A DNA stretch of 64,000 nt, from NCBI GenBank assembly GCA_024811115.1, contig JAKOGH010000740.1, positions 1 to 64,000 on the forward strand, in the 5' to 3' direction. Shown here piece after piece: positions 58,121 to 64,000 of this stretch. The notes under the pieces are model-generated. The model saw only the letters and a list, made by a program, of their open reading frames with translations. It searched no databases and was not told where the DNA came from. Position numbers and translations under genes: made by a program. The stretch's first letter is position 1. Each line of letters starts with the position of its first letter. Origin of the DNA: Terana coerulea. Taxonomy: Eukaryota > Basidiomycota > Agaricomycetes > Polyporales > Phanerochaetaceae.

Positions 58121-61100
58121 TTAGGCCTGCGCATCGATTTTGCGCTCCGGCGTCCACGACCGGTTGGCGTCTTTGCCGAGGACAAACACGACGTCGTCTT
58201 CTTCCTCTTCCTCGTCGTCCTCGTCCTCAGATTCATCGTGAACAGGATCAGTGTGCGTCGCCTCCGGCTGAACCTCCTCCGTTTGGACCTCGTCGCCTCC
58301 AGTAGGGTCGGCTATGACGGTAGGGGGCTTTTCATCTCTCGCAGGTGGGTTCACCAGTAGCTGCTCCACATCGAACTGGGTCAAAGGCGTGGCACCAGAG
58401 GGGACGACAGTATCGGGGTCGACGAGGGTTAATGCTGCGTCGGGTAGGACGTAGCGCTCCCACTTGTGTAGGCGCACCCAGTCTCGCTCCACCTCGACTA
58501 ACGAAGAGAGCGAGAGCACGTCCTTGACCAGCTGCAAGTCGTATGTGAGCGCCTTAACCCGCGGGAACGACGCGAGTAGCACTATGGTTATCCACCCATG
58601 CGAGTCCATCTAGACAAAAGTACCTACGTCAGCGCTCGACTGCAAGTCAAGGTTCCAAAACGCACATGTTTCCGCAGATAAAGATCCTGCGCCAGGTTGT
58701 CCTCGCTCAGGTAATACTCCAGTTGGGCCAGGATGTAATACCGTAGAGGATCCAAGGGGAACGACAGTTTCGTCACCGGCGTCGGCACCGGCAGGTTACT
58801 CTGCGTTTGCGGCGCAGCGGGTGCCGGCGCACCATGATATCCAGCGACATACGGCGCATACGGCTCGAAGCCGTGTGCGGCATACCCAGACGGCATCGGC
58901 GGGGGCATACCGTAGTATATACTAGGGTCCATCGGAGGGCCATACGCCAGGCTATCGTCAAAGTCGTAATCCACGTCTCGGTACCGGGGGTACTGCCCCC
59001 GCGGGCCAGGAAGGAAATCCGACCGTCCACGCCCACCCCGGCCGTAACCGCGCGAGGAGCCCCGTCCACGGCCCCTGCCATAGCCTCGTCGATAGCCCTC
59101 CGTGCCTACCCCGCCTGCCGCGTCGTACGAGCGGGGTGCAGAGCGTGGGTAGTAGGTTCGCTCTTTTGAACCTCCTCGGTTCTCTCGGGGAACATACCCA
59201 CCCTGTGCACCCGGCCTGCCGAAACCATATCCGAAGTCGCGCACCCTCCACTCGTCGCTGCTCGGCGGTGTTCCCGCCAGGGAAGCGATAGGGCTATTGC
59301 TAGCATAGAGGGCGTCGACGGCAGAAGTGGCTGCGGGAGTCGGAGGGAGCCCTTCGGGATTGACCACTGCGCCAAGTGGAGACAATCGTACTCGCAGAGG
59401 TATTGCGCCTGGTGCGAGATCTGACTGGAGGGTCGCACCATCCGAGGCGGGTTCCTCCTGCGATGCAGAAGCTTCGGTCGCTTCAGCTGCCGTCGCCTCT
59501 TGCTGGGTTGTACCAAACTCCCACGTCGGCTCGGTTGAAACAGACGACGCAACAATCTTGCCACTATCTCCGTTCACTGCGCTCTGAACGGTCCCTAGCG
59601 CAGCCGGCGCAGTGCTTCCCCGAACATGCGACCCATTGGCTGCGGTGGTAGTGGACTGTGTCCTCTTCTTCGACGGCCCCGGATCCCCTGGAACAAGTCC
59701 TATCGCGAAGGCGGGCACATCAGGGTTCAGCTTGCTGGGCTGGTCGAGTTTGCGCGGTGTGCCCTCAGTGCCGGAAACACTGAGACTCCTAAGGTTTAGC
59801 CCCAACGTTCCAGCTCCCGTCTCATCGCCTCCAAGACCGGACGGCCCGTCTTCATTATCAACCAAAACGTCGCCATCCACAGGTATACTGCCAAAGCTTA
59901 ACAGCCTTTGTCGCCCTTGCTCACTGCTCTGTTGCGGAGGAGCCTCACCTCCTGCCGAGGCATTCTCGAGCGTAACCGAGTCTACGGGCTCATGTCTAGG
60001 CGATGGGCCAACTGAGGTCGGTGGTGTTACATCGTCTGTCTGAGCCAACGAGGATGGGTGGGTAGCGGGGGACTGGGACTGAGACGAGACAGCATAAGGA
60101 TTTTGTGCATCTTGAGGCATAGCGTGACCACCCCAGAACATATATTGGGGACCGGAGGGAGGTGGATACGGCGGATACATCGGATACGGCCCATAAGCAG
60201 GGTTGTAGATGTGAGGAGGCGGTGGGTACGGAGGTGTATGCACATGGTAGGAATCTGGTGTGTGCGTATGTGGAATTGGCGGATAGTACATAGCTCCACT
60301 GACTGGGGCAGGTCGCGACACCTCATCGCGAGAAGCTTGAGTGCCCAGGTACGGGCGTGGTGATGCCGCCCTTGAAGAGCGCCTGCTGCCATTGGTGGTG
60401 ACTTCCTGTCGAAGCCGCGCTGCTGAATGTCTGGGGCTCGACTGTATGCTTCCTGTCCTACTGTGCGTCTGAGACTGAGTCGCCGATCCGAACGCAGGCT
60501 GCGCGCGCTCCCGATTTCCCGAGCCCAGGGCACGACTTCGCTCTTCAGAAGCTCGGCCGGATCGACCACCCACTGCGGCGCTGGACGCCACGCCAGCAGG
60601 CCGATTCTGGGACCGCTGCTGGGATTGGGAACGGCTGTGTGATGAAGCTGACGACCGCGCTGACCGATGAGCGTCAACTGCAGCTTGTAACTCTTCTGCT
60701 GGTATAGCTATCCACTTCGTCTTCTCGCCTGCAGCTAGGCAATGAGTACTGGTTAAAGAAAGGACATGGATGGCATTACTCCGCATCCTTACAACAGTAA
60801 GCTGTTGCGACGATACAGGAGCCAACAGAAGGCATAAAATTTAACGACATAAACGAAAAACTTACTTCTTCTCTGTCCACCTCCTTGCGCATCCTTCTTC
60901 GCCTTATCATCATTCTGCGCCTCCGTACTGATTCCGGACTGCGTGGAACTTGACGCAGACACTGTGGACGCCTTTCCTACTTCTGGCCAAGAGGATACAT
61001 CCAGAGCAGGTGGCTGAGACGCAGCTGGCGCACGGTTAGGCCGCACGACCCAAGGATCGTCTTCTTCAGCCACTGAGGTCGTTTTGGAAGGCGGTTTGGT

Positions 61101-61679
61101 AGGTGGTGGCGTTTGCAGGCCATTGACCGGCGCAGTCTCTTGCGGCTGTATACTCGGCGAGGAGCCAGGGGCGGACATGGCTGGGACGATAGCCGATGGT
61201 GGTGCCGCACTGCTGCCCGCTCCTGGTATCTGAGGGAATACATCGGCACCTTGAGGCAAAGGTTGAGCGAATGCTCGACTGTTATGTTCTTTACGTAAGG
61301 CCCACACGTTACCCGGAGGCGAAGGAGCGACCGTCTTCAACGATGGCCCCGCTACGGAACCAATGCTCGTAGCTTTGGCCGCCCCATTGACAATGACAGA
61401 TGATGTAGCGGCTTTTCGAGCCGCAACAGGGGGAGATGGAGCCTGCGGGTTAGGTACCGGTGAAGGTTGCCCTTGCGGCTTGGATGGCTGCTCCTCTGAG
61501 GCGGGTTTCGTCGCCTTGGGAGCCCCCTGGGCTACAAACGAAGACGATGAGGTCTTCGTTCGAGCTTGCGGTTTTTGACTGGATAGGGCGGGAGCAGAGT
61601 CATTGCGCTGAGCCTTCTTGACTCTGTCGGCGTAGGAGAGGGGCGAATTTTGCGCACTATGTTGCATGTTCGACACCAT
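58121..61679 (-). CDS. SRO9: La-motif RNA-binding protein (LARP1/SRO9-like)
   Basis: It starts MVSNMQHSAQNSPLSYADRV with a Ser/Pro/Ala-rich N-terminus containing VWALRKEHNSRAFAQPLPQG. After an intron (about 60733-60866) a low-complexity middle has Gly/Arg (RGG-like: GYGRGRGRGSSRGYGRGGRG) and Tyr/Pro-rich tracts. Next comes the La-type winged helix PLDPLRYYILAQLEYYLSED-NLAQDLYLRKH, spliced to MDSHGWITIVLLASFPRVKA and LVEVERDWVRLHKWERYVLP. An acidic tail (DESEDEDDEEEEEDDVVFVL) ends ERKIDAQA-TAA at 58121. The La motif without an adjacent RRM matches SRO9/SLF1 and LARP1/4-like fungal proteins, which bind mRNA and affect translation. The frame is intact over about 1.1 kcodons. SRO9 is by family similarity only. 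Confidence 0.85.
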
Positions 61680-63423
61680 TACACACAACACCAGATCTAT
61701 GCATGCAAGATTGTGCAGATACAGAGACTACGTGGATGTGGACGAGACGAGATCCTGCGGAGGGTAGGGAGACGTAATCGATTTGTGGACCGCAGAGAAG
61801 TGATAATAAAGCAGGAAATTCCAGCGAGCGAGTGTGGTGATGGGAGGAGGAAGAGAACAGAGGACGGTTTTAAAGGACACCAGACGCCTTTATCTTGCGG
61901 CAAGCTGGAAAACTGAGGTTTTCTGGGCTAGGAGGCGGTGGATGGCCAAGTGGTGACCGGCAGGGATTGAAGTGTCTAACAGGGCCATTTCCCGAAGACG
62001 CGTGAAAGCAATTTCGGCTCCGTCACCGGCCGGGGAATGCCGGCTATACCGAGGCTTTCCCGGCCGTACTCCCAGCGACCGGGCTTGAGCCGGGCGGCGC
62101 GCCGCTTGGTTTCGCGCTGAGTCACGGTCACATGTGTGCGTGAGTCGTGACAATGTCCGCCGGCTGGCGATGGTTTGGCGGTGGCCCTTGTCTTCTTCAC
62201 TCTTGTGCTCCTGTTGTGCTCCATTCATCGCCATCTCCGTATTCCATGATTTTGCACGCCAAAAATACAATAACATGAAGATTTTGGGGAAATATCTCCG
62301 ATACAGCCGACAACATCCCATACCCTGGGAGACACAGGTTGTATCGGATTTTCCCTGCAGATGCAGAGCCTTCCGAGGCCTCTTAGATGTGTGATGTTGA
62401 AATTTTGATGTCCTGAAGATTGAAAAGTAAGGTAACTTTTGTGCTTTGAAATAAGCAAACTCAACTAGCCTGTATACATAGGGTCAGATCTCTTAATAGC
62501 GTAGCCGTGACCTTCCGCCCAAGACCGCTCGTGCGGCGCAGGACGAGACATTTGCCAAACTGACGTTTGTCCAGACAATCTGCTCGGATTGCCCTAGTCG
62601 CGGTGGAGCGCAACCATGAACCCACGGCACAACGTGCTTGCTTCGCGAGTCGACGACATTCACTACACAGCGATCACTTGGTCTGGTTCAAAGGACACAT
62701 GTTGAACCGTCAAAGGCGTGGGTTGTGGTCGAAATCCTAGATATGGCCAAGTTCCTCCACTATGACTTCCTTACCGTGTTATCAGACTTAGTATCACCGT
62801 GCGCTAGAAAAACGAAGGTCCCGAGCTTGATCCCCTGCAAACCATGGCCCATCTCGTAGATTCGACTATGTGTTGAGCCGACGCAGTCTCCGGACACACG
62901 CCTGATGTAGGTATTAGTACTTGAGGCGCACCTCAACGATGCTCAGACGACAGGCAAGTCACCGTTCTTCTTCGTGACATTAAATCGCGGGCCTCTGCCG
63001 CCTCCAGCAATCCTACATCAGGTATGCAGGTTCGCCCGCCGGGTGTACTTGGCGCACTCTCATGCTATTTTGCTGACCCTGCACTCCTTGATCTTTACCG
63101 GACATGTTTCCGATCGACGTCGCTGCCCTGTACCGCCTAGCATGCAAGCAGGGCTGACAGAGACACGACGTGTAGGACGCGGAAAGGCGTGGTGGCTGTC
63201 GGGTTGCATACATGTTGTGTGTGCCTGGGCAGCAGACCAGCCCTAAAAGTTGGGTTTCATGATGCATTCGACGCTCGTGCCGGTGATCCTATCGTAACAA
63301 GCTACCTGGTGCACGGTCCGAGTCAGGAGCTAAGCACTTGATCAGGCAAACTAACCTACTGACAGGTGCACAGTTCTAATCCCGTGCGTGTTGCGCAGAA
63401 CGTTTTCTGTGCGACTATGCCAT
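61680..63423. other. Long intergenic region
   Basis: About 1.7 kb upstream of the LARP gene and downstream of the right-edge gene. A small palindromic patch (GCCGGGGAATGCCGGC near 62029 and TTTCCCGGCCG near 62054) is visible. No gene supported. Confidence 0.4.
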
Positions 63424-64000
63424 TCAGGGTATCCTCCACATCGCGATCCCGCTCCTCTCCTTGTCTACCTTCTTCTTCACCTCGTCGCTTTCCCCGCTTC
63501 TCACCGCGCCCGCAATCAACAGGGACACCGCATCCTGCAGCGTCTTCTTCTTCTGCTCCACGCTCGCCTTCGCGTCACCGCCCTCAGCATCCGCCGCGTC
63601 AGTCCCGCCATGTTTCGCCGGCACCACCACCCGCTCCCAGTCCACACATAGGTCGAGGTACTCAAAGACGACCTTCGCGATCCCGCCGAAGCCGTGGCTG
63701 TCTTCGAGCACGTCACCGTCCTTCGGCAACACGACCTTCCACAGGTGCTCAAGCGTGAGCGTGTCCCAGGCGACGAGCGGCGCGCCGACCTTGACGGGCA
63801 CGACGATCGCCGGGCAGCCGTTGAGCAGCTGGTAGTACATCACACTCTCGGAGGGGCGTGCGCTCGAGGTCCATATTCCGGCTCGGTGTGGCTTGAGGCC
63901 CATCACGAGGATAACCATGCGCCGCGGCGTCGGTGGCGGGAGGGAGCGCTGTGAGCGTAGGCTCGGGAGACGGGGTGCGGGAGCGAGACAGTAGATTCGA
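63424..64000 (-). CDS. Conserved basidiomycete protein of unknown function, 5' end outside window
   Basis: The frame runs from beyond 64000 (...TPRRMVILVMGLKPHRAGIW) through SSARPSESVMYYQLLNGCPA, VAWDTLTLEHLWKVVLPKDG, YLDLCVDWERVVVPAKHG, an acidic/Gly insert and EVKKKVDKERSGIAMWRIP-stop. The MYYQLLNGCP ... WDTLTL and ERSGIAMWRIP end are recurrent in basidiomycete proteins without a known domain. No catalytic motif is evident. The ATG at 63918 is internal rather than the start, because the frame stays open to the right edge. Confidence 0.55.
   Translation of the reverse strand, partial: RIYCLAPAPRLPSLRSQRSLPPPTPRRMVILVMGLKPHRAGIWTSSARPSESVMYYQLLNGCPAIVVPVKVGAPLVAWDTLTLEHLWKVVLPKDGDVLEDSHGFGGIAKVVFEYLDLCVDWERVVVPAKHGGTDAADAEGGDAKASVEQKKKTLQDAVSLLIAGAVRSGESDEVKKKVDKERSGIAMWRIP

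Overview
This window is nuclear DNA from a filamentous basidiomycete, most likely an Agaricomycete (mushroom or polypore lineage; order uncertain). The evidence is the gene structure (many 48-60 nt GT-AG introns with CTRAY-like branch points), the moderate GC content, and families typical of or common in that group: DUF6533 membrane proteins, F-box/LRR-like proteins, PX-type aminoglycoside-phosphotransferase-like kinases, GH16 with a GPI-type tail and a basidiomycete-type non-reducing PKS relic. Genes are eukaryotic and monocistronic, so there are no operons, ribosome binding sites or CRISPR arrays.

Layout. 1-8 kb: 3' part of the splicing helicase PRP16 (+), an NAD(P)-binding epimerase-like gene (+), the Fe-S assembly scaffold ISA1 (-) and an APH-type kinase (+). 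8-9 kb: a polyketide-synthase relic. 9-16 kb: an accessory island with a hairpin-ended inverted-repeat element, two TA-flanked MITEs, one intact DUF6533 gene, one MITE-disrupted DUF6533 paralog, and scraps of a third copy. 16.7-25 kb: a decayed-looking small secreted protein, ribosomal protein eL20, a small membrane protein and the mismatch-repair gene MSH2, all on the minus strand. 26-31 kb: two F-box-like genes. 31.7-43 kb: a tandem-RRM protein, a DUF3433-like multispanning membrane protein and another F-box gene. 43-51 kb: mitochondrial ribosome recycling factor, an ORT1-type mitochondrial carrier, a GH16 glucanase, a GT8 glycosyltransferase and an RRG7-like mitochondrial nuclease-fold protein. 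51-62 kb: a RING-containing SNF2 translocase (ULS1/RAD16-like), PMP3 and a La-motif (SRO9/LARP-like) protein. The right edge cuts a conserved basidiomycete protein of unknown function.

A striking property of the sequence itself is that many otherwise well-conserved genes, including MSH2, ISA1 and the SNF2 gene, break frame, nearly always by one missing base and usually in a short homopolymer run. I read this as consensus-sequence error rather than mass pseudogenisation. I annotate those genes as CDS with stated break points. Two genes look damaged for other reasons: the DUF6533 copy with a MITE in an exon, and the secreted protein whose start codon is GTG.

I did not find a convincing new multi-gene system. 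The most informative accessory signal is the 9-16 kb island. There, paralogous empty sites and exact ORF restoration date and delimit two MITE insertions, and the DUF6533 paralogs share 2-, 8- and 16-nt microexons.
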